Shown here in pieces: positions 26,484 to 35,522 of a DNA stretch of 64,000 nt; position 1 is the stretch's first letter; each line of letters starts with the position of its first letter. This DNA comes from Ornithinimicrobium cerasi (GTDB lineage: Bacteria; Actinomycetota; Actinomycetes; Actinomycetales; Dermatophilaceae), in NCBI RefSeq assembly GCF_003702705.1, contig NZ_QZMN01000009.1:62001-126000 (forward strand). Direction: 5' to 3'. The notes under the pieces were generated by a model. That model was given only the letters and a program-made list of their open reading frames with translations. It was not told the origin of the DNA and made no database searches. The translations under genes and the position numbers were made by a program.

Positions 26484-27409
26484 CCGAGGCTGCACGGCGC
26501 CAGCAGGGCACCGTCTACGGCTTCCTCGCGTACCTCCTCTGGGGCGCCTTCCCGCTCTACTTCCACCTCCTGCGGCCGGCGGGGCCGTGGGAGATCCTCG
26601 CCCACCGGATCGTGTGGACGCTCCTGCTGTGCGGGCTGCTGCTGCTCCTGCTGCGCGACGTGCGCTGGCTCGGTCGTCTCGTCCGCCGTCCCCGGCGCCT
26701 CGGCGGGGTCGCCCTCGCGGGGGCGCTCATCGCGACCAACTGGGGGATCTACACCTGGGCCGTCCTGTCCGGCCACGTCACCGAGGCCGCGCTGGGCTAC
26801 TTCCTCAACCCGCTGGTCACGGTGGCGCTGGGCGTGGTCATCCTCGGGGAACGGCTCCGCCGCCTGCAGTGGACCGCCGTCGTCATCGGCACGGTCGCCG
26901 CGGTCTACCTGACCTTCGACTACGGCGCGCCACCGTGGGTCTCGCTGGCCCTGGCCTTCTCGTTCGCGACGTACAGCCTCCTGAAGAACCGGCTCGGGGT
27001 CTCCCTCACCCCGCTGCAGTCGCTGACCGGGGAGTCCCTCGTCATCCTCCCCGTCGCCGTGGTCATCCTGCTGTGGCTGGACCGGACGGGCGGCACGACC
27101 TTCGGCGGTCACGGGGCCCTGCACACCGCGCTGCTCGTCTCCACCGGCGTGGCCACCGCCGTGCCGCTCATCCTCTTCGCCGCGGCCGCCTCGCGGGTGC
27201 CGCTGTCCACGATCGGGCTGCTCCAGTTCCTCACCCCGTTCCTGCAGCTGCTGACCGGCGTGCTGCTCCTGGGCGAGGTGGTCCCGGCCACCCGCTGGGT
27301 GGGGTTCGCGATGGTGTGGGTGGCCCTGGTCGTGCTCAGCGTCGACATGGTGCGGCAGGTCAGGCGCTCCCGGCGGATCCGTCGCGACCTCGTGGACCCC
27401 GCCCCCTGA
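26480..27409 (+). CDS. rarD: EamA family transporter RarD
   Basis: 309 residues with ten predicted helices in two EamA repeats. GTVYGFLAYLLWGAFPLYFHLL is the RarD opening, and EILAHRIVWTLLL, NWGIYTWAV and YFLNPLVTVALGVVILGERL follow in the usual order. RarD-type proteins are putative drug/metabolite exporters of unknown substrate. The GTG start overlaps the korB stop, so it is co-translated with korAB. The stop is followed within 4 bp by the TetR operator region. Confidence 0.9.
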   Translation: MTEAARRQQGTVYGFLAYLLWGAFPLYFHLLRPAGPWEILAHRIVWTLLLCGLLLLLLRDVRWLGRLVRRPRRLGGVALAGALIATNWGIYTWAVLSGHVTEAALGYFLNPLVTVALGVVILGERLRRLQWTAVVIGTVAAVYLTFDYGAPPWVSLALAFSFATYSLLKNRLGVSLTPLQSLTGESLVILPVAVVILLWLDRTGGTTFGGHGALHTALLVSTGVATAVPLILFAAAASRVPLSTIGLLQFLTPFLQLLTGVLLLGEVVPATRWVGFAMVWVALVVLSVDMVRQVRRSRRIRRDLVDPAP

Positions 27410-27410
27410 C

Positions 27411-27455
27411 TGCACCTCGTGCAGATTTGCACGGTGTGCACGATCTCCGTACGCT
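27411..27455 (+). promoter_or_regulatory. Promoter of the tetR gene inside a nested palindromic operator
   Basis: -35 TTGCAC (27427-27432), 17-bp spacer, -10 TACGCT (27450-27455); six bases separate it from GTG 27462, so a leaderless mRNA is predicted. The -35 is covered by CGTGCA-GATT-TGCACG (27418-27433), flanked by outer TGCAC/GTGCA arms, giving TGCAC-CTC-GTGCA (27411-27423) and TGCAC-GGT-GTGCA (27428-27440). It is a probable binding site of the TetR protein itself. Confidence 0.7.
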
Positions 27456-27461
27456 GTCCCG

Positions 27462-28127
27462 GTGACCCAGGACGTGACCGAGGCGCTCGGTCGCCGCGAG
27501 CTCAACAAGGCCCGGACCCGCGAGGCCATCGTGGCCGCGCTCCGCGATCACGTGCAGCTGCGGCCGGTGGACCAGGTGACCGTCGACCAGGTCGCCGAGT
27601 CGGCCGGCATCTCCCGGCGGACCTTCTTCAACTACTTCACCGGCATCCAGGCGGTCATCTCCGACGTGATCGGCAGCTACACCGAGCAGCTGGCCGACGC
27701 GGTCGGCGACCTCTCCGAGGGCGGGTCCCCGGTGCAGCGGGTCCGCACCCTGCTCCGCGGCGTCGGCATCCCGAGGGGGCTGCTGGAGTGGCTGGCCCTC
27801 CTCAACCTGCACGGGGGCGGCGGCTCGGGCAGCGAGTCGCTGGTGGCGCTGGAGCGGGCGATCTGGGCGGAGAAGGCCGGGTGGCTCGAGGGTCAGCTGC
27901 GCCGACGTCTCCCGGGGGACGTGGACGACCTCTTCGTCGCCACCCTGGCGGCCACGATCATGACCTGCTTCGCGGCGGCCGAGCAGTCCTGGATCGCCGA
28001 CCGGGCGCCGGGTGCCCCGGTCGACGACGCCGCCGTCCGCGCCTTCGAGGCGCAGCTGGACCGCGCCCTCGCCTACGCCGTCTCCGGCTGGGCCACCCCG
28101 CACCCCCCGTCCTCCCCGAACGCCTGA
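27462..28127 (+). CDS. TetR family repressor
   Basis: 221 residues. N-terminal helix-turn-helix (residues 18-62: NKARTREAIVAALRDHVQL, VTVDQVAESAGISRRTFFNYF) is typical of TetR. The C-terminal ligand domain is of the TetR_C_17-like Ala/Leu-rich kind with no recognisable ligand signature. The GTG start at 27462 coincides with the predicted transcription start. The MMPL exporter gene begins 18 bp downstream, so the regulator probably controls its own operon and is relieved by an exported compound. Confidence 0.92.
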   Translation: MTQDVTEALGRRELNKARTREAIVAALRDHVQLRPVDQVTVDQVAESAGISRRTFFNYFTGIQAVISDVIGSYTEQLADAVGDLSEGGSPVQRVRTLLRGVGIPRGLLEWLALLNLHGGGGSGSESLVALERAIWAEKAGWLEGQLRRRLPGDVDDLFVATLAATIMTCFAAAEQSWIADRAPGAPVDDAAVRAFEAQLDRALAYAVSGWATPHPPSSPNA

Positions 28128-28145
28128 CCCGAAAGGACCACGACC

Positions 28146-31001
28146 GTGGCCATCCTCCTCCACCGCCTGGGCCGCTGGTGCGCCACGCACCGCTGGACCG
28201 TCGTCGGCGCCTGGGTCGCGCTGCTGGCGCTCACCGTGACGGGCATGCTCACCCTGGCCCGCCCGCTCTCCAACGAGTTCTCCGTCCCCGGCAGCCGGTT
28301 CGAGGCGGTGCTGGAGACCCTCCAGGCCGAGATCCCCGAGGCGGCCGGGCAGACGGGCACCGTGGTCCTGCGCTCGGACACCCCCTTCACGCCCGAGCAG
28401 GAGGCCGCCGTCGCGGACGCCGTCACCGCGTGGGAGGAGCTGGAGGGGGTCACCGCCATCGACCCGTTCGAGGCGCAGGCCGCCCTCGACGGTGCGGACA
28501 CCGAGCTCGCCGACGGTGAGCGGCAGCTCGAGGAGGGCCGGGCCGAGCTGGAGCAGGCCGAGGCAGACCTGCAGGAGGCGCGTCAGCAGGTGACGGCCGG
28601 GCTGGAGGAGCTGGACGCCGGGGAGGAGCAGCTCGAGGCCTCGGCGGCCGAGCTGGAGGCGGGCCGGGCGCAGCTCGAGGCCGGTCAGGCCGAGCTCGAC
28701 GCGCAGGTCCAGCAGCTCGACGCGGCGCAGGCCGACCTCGACGGGCAGCTGCAGCAGCTCGAGGCCGGCGTCGCGGCGGGCCAGGTCCCGCCCGATCAGG
28801 CCGAGGCGGCCCGCGCCCAGATCGCGGCCGGCCAGGCGCAGGTGGACGCCGGACGGCAGCAGCTGGGGGCCGGCCAGGCCCAGCTCGACACCAGCCGCGC
28901 GGAGCTCGAGGCGGGCGAGGCGCAGCTGGCTGCGGGGCGGGAGGAGATCGAGGCGGGCCGGCAGGAGCTGCAGGCCGCGGAGGACCAGGTCACCCAGGGC
29001 GAGGAGCAGCTCGTCGAGGGGCGCGCCGAGCTCGAGGAGGGTGTGGCGGCCCTGGAGGCGGGCCGCCGCAACGCCGCTCTCAGCGAGGGTTTCCGCCTCG
29101 TCACCCAGGACCGCACGGTGGCGATGACCCAGGTCTCGGTCGCCGACGCCGGTGGCCTCATCCCGCCCGAGACGACCTCCGGGATCCAGCGCGTCGGCGA
29201 GGAGCTCGCGGCGACCGGCCTCGACGTGACCTACTCCAAGGAGATCACCGACGACCTGTCCTCGCTGCTGGGTCCGGGCGAGGTGCTCGGCCTCGGCGTC
29301 GCGGCCCTCGTCCTGCTCGTCATGCTGGGGTCGCTGGTCGCCGCGGGCCTGCCCATCCTCATGGCGATGGTGGGCGTCGGCGTGGGCCTCACCGGTGCGC
29401 TGGCCCTGTCGCAGTGGTTCGACATGCAGTCGATCACCCCGGTGCTGGCCCTGATGCTCGGCCTGGCCGTCGGCATCGACTACTCCCTGTTCCTCATCAA
29501 CCGGCACCGTCAGCAGCTGCGCCACGGTATGCCGGTCCGCGAGTCGATCGCGCTCGCCGTGGGCACCTCCGGCAACGCCGTCACCTTCGCGGGCCTGACC
29601 GTCATCATCGCGCTCGCCGCGCTCACGATCACCGGTGTGCCGTTCCTCGGGGTCATGGGTCTGGTGGCCGCGGCCACGATCGCCATCTCGGTGCTCGTCG
29701 CCCTCACCCTGACCCCCGCCGTGCTGGCGCTGATCGGCCTGCGGGTCCTCCCCCGCCGTGCCCGGACCGCGCTCGGGAGCGGCGACGACCACGACACCGC
29801 CGCCGAGGACGCCCGGCACCGCGACACCCACCGCGGATGGGCGGCCGTCGTGCAGCGACGCCCCTGGCTGGCCATCCTCGGCGTGCTGGCGATCGTCGCC
29901 GGGCTCGGCTACCCCACGGGCCAGCTGCGCGTCGGCCTGCCCGACGGGTCGTCCGAGCCCGCCGACTCCTCGGCCTACCTCACCTACGACACCGTCCGGG
30001 ACGAGTTCGGGGCCGGCGCCAACGGCCCGATCATCGCGGTCGCCGAGCTGGACACCCCCGTCGGGGACGGTGAGACCGCCCTCCTCACCGCCCAGGCCGA
30101 CCTCGGCGAGGACCTCGCGCAGGTCGAGGGTGTGGTGCGGGTCCTGCCCGCCGGGGTGAACGAGGACCGGGACGTCCTCGCGTTCCAGCTGGTCCCCGAG
30201 GGCGGCCCGGCCGAGGCGTCGACGGAGGACCTCGTCAACCGGCTCGGCAGCGCCGTCCAGCAGATCGGTGACGAGCGCGGGGCGCAGATCGGGATCACCG
30301 GACAGACGGTGGCCAACATCGACATCTCCGCCCAGCTGGCCGACGCGCTGCCGCTCTACCTGCTCGTCGTCGTCGGACTCTCGCTCGTCCTCCTGCTGCT
30401 CGTCTTCCGGTCCGTCGTCATCCCGCTGTTCGCGACCGGGGGCTTCCTGCTCAGCGTGGCTGCGGCCTTCGGCGCTGTCGTCGCCGTCTACCAGCTGGGA
30501 CACCTCTCCGCGGTCTTCGACGTGCACGAGCCGGGGCCGATCCTGTCCTTCCTGCCGATCATCCTCATCGGCATCCTCTTCGGGCTGGCGATGGACTACC
30601 AGGTCTTCCTCGTCTCGGCCATGCGCGAGGAGCACGTCCACGGGCTCGACGCCCGGACGGCGGTCGTCACCGGCTTCAACGCCAGCTCACGGGTGGTCAC
30701 GGCGGCCGCGATCATCATGGTGTCGGTGTTCGCCGGCTTCGTGTGGGCGCACCTGCCGATGGTCCGTCCCGTCGGCCTCGGGCTGGCGGTCGGTGTCCTC
30801 GTCGACGCCTTCCTCGTCCGCATGACCCTCACCCCCGCCGTGATGTCGCTCCTCGGGGAGCGGGCGTGGTGGATCCCGCGCTGGTTGGACCGGGTCCTGC
30901 CGGACGTGGACGTCGAGGGGGCGCGGCTGGAGCGGACCCTCGCCCAGCCGGCGGCCGCCCCCGACCCTCAGGAGGAGCCCGAGCTCTCCCCCAGCCGCTG
31001 A
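28146..31001 (+). CDS. MMPL/RND family transporter with long periplasmic coiled coil
   Basis: 951 residues. Helix 1 (18-38), then an extracytoplasmic loop, helices 2-6 (VLGLGVAALVLLVMLGSLVA to ALTLTPAVLALIGLRVL) with GLAVGIDYSLFLINRHRQQL, a second loop and helices 7-12 with FGLAMDYQVFLVSAMREEHV. Both G-x-x-x-D-Y motifs for proton coupling are present. Residues about 117-308 of loop 1 are a continuous seven-residue-periodic coiled coil of ELEAGxAQLxA units. Such proteins export lipids or drugs. GTG 28146 has AAAGGA upstream. Its last 34 bp overlap the opposing gene. Confidence 0.92.
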   Translation: MAILLHRLGRWCATHRWTVVGAWVALLALTVTGMLTLARPLSNEFSVPGSRFEAVLETLQAEIPEAAGQTGTVVLRSDTPFTPEQEAAVADAVTAWEELEGVTAIDPFEAQAALDGADTELADGERQLEEGRAELEQAEADLQEARQQVTAGLEELDAGEEQLEASAAELEAGRAQLEAGQAELDAQVQQLDAAQADLDGQLQQLEAGVAAGQVPPDQAEAARAQIAAGQAQVDAGRQQLGAGQAQLDTSRAELEAGEAQLAAGREEIEAGRQELQAAEDQVTQGEEQLVEGRAELEEGVAALEAGRRNAALSEGFRLVTQDRTVAMTQVSVADAGGLIPPETTSGIQRVGEELAATGLDVTYSKEITDDLSSLLGPGEVLGLGVAALVLLVMLGSLVAAGLPILMAMVGVGVGLTGALALSQWFDMQSITPVLALMLGLAVGIDYSLFLINRHRQQLRHGMPVRESIALAVGTSGNAVTFAGLTVIIALAALTITGVPFLGVMGLVAAATIAISVLVALTLTPAVLALIGLRVLPRRARTALGSGDDHDTAAEDARHRDTHRGWAAVVQRRPWLAILGVLAIVAGLGYPTGQLRVGLPDGSSEPADSSAYLTYDTVRDEFGAGANGPIIAVAELDTPVGDGETALLTAQADLGEDLAQVEGVVRVLPAGVNEDRDVLAFQLVPEGGPAEASTEDLVNRLGSAVQQIGDERGAQIGITGQTVANIDISAQLADALPLYLLVVVGLSLVLLLLVFRSVVIPLFATGGFLLSVAAAFGAVVAVYQLGHLSAVFDVHEPGPILSFLPIILIGILFGLAMDYQVFLVSAMREEHVHGLDARTAVVTGFNASSRVVTAAAIIMVSVFAGFVWAHLPMVRPVGLGLAVGVLVDAFLVRMTLTPAVMSLLGERAWWIPRWLDRVLPDVDVEGARLERTLAQPAAAPDPQEEPELSPSR

Positions 31002-31969
31002 CCCGCGGCCTGCAGCAGGGTCCGGGCGCCGGCCCGCGCGGCGTGGTCACCCTCGGTGACCTCGAGCGCGAGCCGGCGCCCGTCGCGCTTCCACACCACG
31101 AGCCCGGGCCCGCCGCGCACCACGTAGGCGGTGCGCTCGGGCAGTGCGCGCAACCCGATGCCACCCCACGCCATGGGGTCGAGATCCATCACCTCGACCC
31201 CGACGACCTCCTCGGCGGGGACGCGGGCCACCCGCAGCCGCAGGACCCGTGAGCGCACCTCCAGGCCCCCGGCGTCCACGCGCAGGCGGACGGCCGACCA
31301 CGCCAGCGCGAGCACCGAGGCCCCGCCGCCCACGAGGACGACCAGGGCCAGCAACCACAGGCTCTCGCCCGACCAGGCCACGGCCACCCCGGTGCCCAGG
31401 AACACCACCAGCAGCACCCACCCGAGCACCCGCAGGGTCGTCGAGGACATCTCGGTCGTCCACGGCTCGACCGGCCGCACCGAGCGGCCGCGCACCGCCC
31501 GGACTCGGCCCCGTTCCGGCACCCGCTCGCGCAGCACCTCCAGCGGAGGGATCCGCCGACCGTGCACGGCATACGCCACGAACCCCCCGAGCAGGGCCCC
31601 GGCCACGGCGAGGAGCGGCCAGAGCTCGCGAACCTCGTCCGGACCGTCGACCCCCGTCCGCCACACCGTCACCACGTAGAGGAGGAACGCCCCCCAGCCC
31701 ACCGCCGCCGCGCCAGCCACCACCCACCGCGACCACGCCTGCGGCACCACCCGCTGCAGCAGCGCCGAGACGGCCGCCGCGAGGACGGCGACCACCACGA
31801 CGGTGAGCACACCGCTGAGGAACTGCGGCCCGCCGGTCCATCCGTCGGGCCGGGACCCCGACCAGTGCGTCGGCACCCGCTCCGGCAGCGGCAGCACCGC
31901 GAGCACCAGCAGCAGCGCCGCGAGCGGCAGGATGGCGAGCAGGCCGGCGAGGGCACGGCGGGAGTTCAT
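30968..31969 (-). CDS. DUF1648/PH-like membrane protein
   Basis: 333 residues. The N-terminal segment LLVLAVLPLPERVPTHWSGS is the DUF1648 signature (lipoprotein-like helix followed by P-x-H-W/F). Further helices lie near 50-75, 85-105, 115-140 and two more at about 190-240. The last 100 residues (LRVDAGGLEVRSRVLRLRVARVPAEEVVGVEV given in parts: GGLEVRSRVLRLRVARVP) resemble a bacterial PH-like domain. The role is unknown. ATG 31969 gives MNSRRALAGLLAILP. The 3' end overlaps the MMPL gene by 34 bp, tail to tail. Confidence 0.75.
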   Translation of the reverse strand: MNSRRALAGLLAILPLAALLLVLAVLPLPERVPTHWSGSRPDGWTGGPQFLSGVLTVVVVAVLAAAVSALLQRVVPQAWSRWVVAGAAAVGWGAFLLYVVTVWRTGVDGPDEVRELWPLLAVAGALLGGFVAYAVHGRRIPPLEVLRERVPERGRVRAVRGRSVRPVEPWTTEMSSTTLRVLGWVLLVVFLGTGVAVAWSGESLWLLALVVLVGGGASVLALAWSAVRLRVDAGGLEVRSRVLRLRVARVPAEEVVGVEVMDLDPMAWGGIGLRALPERTAYVVRGGPGLVVWKRDGRRLALEVTEGDHAARAGARTLLQAAGQRLGESSGSS

Positions 31970-32050
31970 GCGTCCCCTTGGGGTGGAGGTGGAGACCCCA
32001 GGGTATGCCGCGGCTCCCGCACCCCGATCGTCACCGTCGCGGCGCCCGGC

Positions 32051-32072
32051 GTTCATCGCGGGGTCACCGGTC
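32051..32072 (+). promoter_or_regulatory. PHO-box-like pair of 11-bp direct repeats
   Basis: GTTCATCGCGG (32051-32061) and GGTCACCGGTC (32062-32072) are contiguous 11-bp units resembling actinobacterial PhoP direct repeats (core G-G/T-T-C-A-Y-Y). The -10-like TAGCGT lies at 32090-32095 and the phosphatase pseudogene start at 32155. The placement suits PhoP activation under phosphate starvation. Similarity judged by eye. Confidence 0.4.
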
Positions 32073-32154
32073 GGGCCACCTGACGGGCCTAGCGTCACGG
32101 CTGTCCGCCACGGTGTCCCCCGTGGCTCTCCCCCTCCCGAAAGAGGACGACATC

Positions 32155-33911
32155 GTGCCTGCCCCCACGACCCGCCGCTCGCTGCTCCCGCTGCTCCACG
32201 TCTCGGAGCACCTGACGAACCGCAGCCCCCGGACCTGCCGCTACCGGTGCGGCGACCAGTGTGCCCAGCCGGTGCCCAACACCTCCGCGAACGAGTACTT
32301 CGGCGACATGGTCGCGGCCGCCGTCTCTCGCCGCAGCGTGCTCCAGGGCGCCACCGGCGCCGCCGTCGTGACCAGCCTCGCCTGGGGGACGGCGGAGGAT
32401 GCCGCGGCCGCCCCCGGCCGTGGCCACGGCCAGGGCCGGAAGAACCTGGCGGGCTTCGAGCCGATCCCGCCGACGCCGAACCACGTCGACGACGTGGTCG
32501 TCCCGGCCGGCTACGCGTGGGCCCCGGTCATCTCCTGGGGCGACCCGTCGAGCCGGGGGCGCCCGACTTCGACGTCGACGCCCAGTCGGTGGAGGCGCAG
32601 AAGGGGCAGGCCGGTTACAACGCCGACTACCTCGCCCTCCGACGCGGGGGCAGGGGCGGGAACAGCGCCAACAGGGGACTGATCGTCGTCAACAACGAGT
32701 ACACCAACCCCGAGCTGATGTTCCCGGGCTACGACGAGGCTGCCGGCCCCACCCCCGAGCAGGCCCGGATCGAGATGGCCGCCCACGGCATGACGATCGT
32801 CGAGGTGTCCCGCACGGGGCAGTTCGCGCCGTGGACCTACGACCGCGACGGCGCCCGGAACCGCCGCATCCACACCTGGACGGAGTTCGCCGTCGACGGG
32901 ACCGGCCGCCGGGGCCACGTGGATGCGGACCAGCGCCGACCCTACGGGCCGCACGGTCCTGGGCACCCTCGACAACTGCGCCGGCGGGGAGACGCCGTGG
33001 GGCACGTCGCTGTCCGGCGAGGAGAACGTCAACCAGTACTTCAGCAGCGTCGGGGCACCCGACCCCGGGAATCGGCTGGCGCGCTACGGCATCACCTCCG
33101 CGGGTCGTGGCTGGGAGCGGGCCGAGGACCGCTTCCTCGTACGCTGCTGTCCGAGGGAGACCTGTACGTCGCACGGTTCACCGGTGACGGTTTCGGGGAC
33201 GGCGAGTGGGACGGTCGCGGCGTGTGGCTACCGTTGGTCGTGGACGGCAGGTCGCACGTCCCCGGCATGTCCGTCGCCGAGGTCCTCACCTGGGCGCGCT
33301 GCGCCGCCGACCGCGTCGGCCCGACGAAGATGGACCGTCCCGAGGACGTGGAGGCAAACCCGCACACCGGGGCCGTCTACGTGGCGCTGACCAACAACAC
33401 CCGCCGCACCCCGGCCGAGATCGACGAGGCCAACCCCCGGGCCGGCAACAAGCACGGCCACGTCATCGAGTGGGTCGAGTCCGACGACGACCCGGCAGCG
33501 CTGGACTTCACCTGGCGCATCGTCCTGATCGCCGGTGAGCCGAGCGACCCGACCACCTACTTCGACGGCTACGACAAGAGCCTCGTCAGCCCGATCAGCT
33601 GCCCGGACAACGTCGCCTTCGACAGCCAGCCCGAGCACCTCTGGATCGCCACCGACGGCGCACCGGGCACCCTCGGCACCTGCGACGGCATGTTCCTCAT
33701 GCCGACGGCCGGTCCCGACCGGGGCAGGGTCCAGCAGTTCCTCTCGGTGCCCGCCGGTGCCGAGTGCTGCGGTCCGGTGGTCGAGTGGACCGACCGATCG
33801 GTCCTCATCTGCGTGCAGCACCCCGGTGACGGGCTGCCCAGCGCCTACCCCTACCTGGGCGACAGCGTCCCGCGACCCGGCGTGGCGCACGTCTACCGCT
33901 CCCGGGGCTGA
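32155..33911 (+). pseudogene. PhoX/DUF839 family Tat-exported phosphatase, decayed
   Basis: An alkaline phosphatase relic. GTG 32155 with GAGGA upstream begins the usual PhoX N-terminus (RYRCGDQCAQPVPNTS, NEYFGDMVAAAVSRRSVL with the Tat twin Arg). The frame breaks after GDP at 32547, where one G is missing. It continues with GAPDFDVDAQSVEAQKGQAG and RIHTWTEFAVDG, shifts back near 32920 (SADPTGRTVLGTLDNCAGG, SLSGEENVNQYF), and shifts again near 33140 straight into LLSEGDLYVARF. About 100 residues of the middle (the EPNEP...RFGWVVEIDP region of the family) are gone. C-terminal RTPAEIDEANPRAGNKHGH and later blocks remain. Neighbouring genes are intact. Confidence 0.9.
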
Positions 33912-33974
33912 CGCGCGGCACGACTGAGGACGTCGGCGTCCCCGGGAGGGACCGGGCGCTAGCGTTGGCCCATC

Positions 33975-35519
33975 ATGGACGCACCGCCGCCGCGCGCCGA
34001 CACGGCATACCCGGGCCAGACCGACAGCGTCGCGATGCTGCACGCCCTGCGCGAGATCGCCGCCACGGACGACGCGCGCGACCTGCTGCGCCGCGCGCTC
34101 ACGATCGCCTGCCGGTCCACGGGGGCGGCAGCCGGGCTCCTCGGGGTGCACGACGAGGCGCACCCCGGCGAGCTGGCACAGGTCCACCGGCACCGGCTGG
34201 ACCCCGGTGACCCGCTCGTCCGTCGTCTCCTCCGCGGCCAGCTCGAGGACGTCGGCGACGACGGCCCCGTCCTGCGGGCCGACATCCTCGTGGACGGTGA
34301 CCACTACGGCACCCTCCAGCTCGCGCGCTGGCCGCAGCCCCCGGGCCCCCGCGAGCGCGTCCTGGCCGAGACCGTCGCGGCCGCCGTCGGGCTGCAGGTG
34401 GACACGCTGCGGCAGCGCCGGATCAGCGAGCTCCACGAGCGGGTGACCCAGGCGGTCTGGGAGGTCGACCGGACGCTGGTCGACGAGGTCGACCTCGACG
34501 TCAGCCTTCCGCTGCTCGCGGCCCGGGTGCGGGAGATCACCGGCGCCGACGTCGTCGTCCTCGTCGGCACCCGCGACGAGGGCGGTCACCGCGTCCTCGC
34601 CGCCTCGGGCGAGATGGTCGGGCAGGCTCTGGCCGAGCTGGGGCCCGACCTCACCGAGGTGCTGCGCGGGTCCAGCGCCCACCACTGGACCACCACGACC
34701 GGGCACCCCGCGGGGCCGGTGACCGGCCGTCTGCAGGAGGGTCTGGTGGGCACCAGCCTGGTCCCGCTCGACACCCGGGGCACGAGCCCGGTGGTCCTCG
34801 TCGTCCACCGGTGGCGACCGCCCCAGGGCGTCAGCCACCAACGGGTGCACGACGTCCTCAGCGCCGTCGCGCTGCACGCCTCGATCATCCTGGACCGCGA
34901 GCAGGGCGAGCGGGAGCACGACCTGCTCACCCTCCTGGAGGACCGCGACCGCATCGCGCGGGACCTGCACGACCTGGTGATCCAGCGGCTGTTCGCGGTG
35001 GGGCTCACCCTGCAGGGGGCCGCGCGCCGCGCCGTCCGTCCCGAGGTGATGGAACGGCTGGAGAACGCCGTCGCCGAGCTCGACCAGACGATCCGCGACA
35101 TCCGCGCGACCATCTTCGAGCTGCGTCACCACCCGGGGGCGGGCACCTTCCGCGCCGACCTCCGTCAGCTCGTCGAGTCCTACGGCCCCACCCTCGGGTT
35201 CGCGCCGGTCGTGATGCTCACCGGACCCCTCGACGCCATCACCGACGACGAGTCGCAGACGCAGGTCCTGATGGTGGTCCGCGAGGCGCTGTCCAACGTC
35301 GCCCGCCACGCCCACGCCACCTCGGTGACGGTGGAGACGGAGGTGACCGGCGAGCAGCTCGTGGTCACCGTCACCGACGACGGGGTCGGGCTGCCGGACT
35401 CCTCCGTCGAGAGCGGGCTGGCCAACGTGCGGGCCCGCGCCCGGGAGCACGGAGGTGTCGTGGAGCTCTCACGGGTCGAGCCCCACGGCACCTGCCTGCG
35501 CTGGTCGGTCCCCGTCTGA
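33975..35519 (+). CDS. GAF-domain sensor histidine kinase, DevS/DosS type
   Basis: 514 residues: two GAF-like domains (about 20-150 and 165-300), HisKA_3 dimerisation domain with phospho-acceptor His332 in RIARDLHDLVIQRLFAVG, and an HATPase domain (VREALSNVARHAHATSVTV as N-box, VTDDGVGLP as G1, ESGLANVRARAREHGG as G2). The architecture matches DevS. The first GAF is short and I cannot assign its heme ligand, so redox or gas sensing is not proven. ATG 33975 follows TAGCGT by nine bases. It ends three bases before the usp stop (convergent). Its likely partner is the DevR-like regulator at 37009. Confidence 0.9.
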   Translation: MDAPPPRADTAYPGQTDSVAMLHALREIAATDDARDLLRRALTIACRSTGAAAGLLGVHDEAHPGELAQVHRHRLDPGDPLVRRLLRGQLEDVGDDGPVLRADILVDGDHYGTLQLARWPQPPGPRERVLAETVAAAVGLQVDTLRQRRISELHERVTQAVWEVDRTLVDEVDLDVSLPLLAARVREITGADVVVLVGTRDEGGHRVLAASGEMVGQALAELGPDLTEVLRGSSAHHWTTTTGHPAGPVTGRLQEGLVGTSLVPLDTRGTSPVVLVVHRWRPPQGVSHQRVHDVLSAVALHASIILDREQGEREHDLLTLLEDRDRIARDLHDLVIQRLFAVGLTLQGAARRAVRPEVMERLENAVAELDQTIRDIRATIFELRHHPGAGTFRADLRQLVESYGPTLGFAPVVMLTGPLDAITDDESQTQVLMVVREALSNVARHAHATSVTVETEVTGEQLVVTVTDDGVGLPDSSVESGLANVRARAREHGGVVELSRVEPHGTCLRWSVPV

Positions 35520-35522
35520 GGC

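Noticed and set aside
27360-30641. 1093-codon minus-strand frame opposite tetR and the MMPL gene
   Set aside because: Antisense to the MMPL coiled coil, which has low-complexity codons on both strands; no domain seen.
33938-33955. Second Dos-box near the kinase start (GTCCC...GGGAC)
   Set aside because: The arms point the wrong way (GTCCC first), so it does not match GGGAC-N4-GTCCC.
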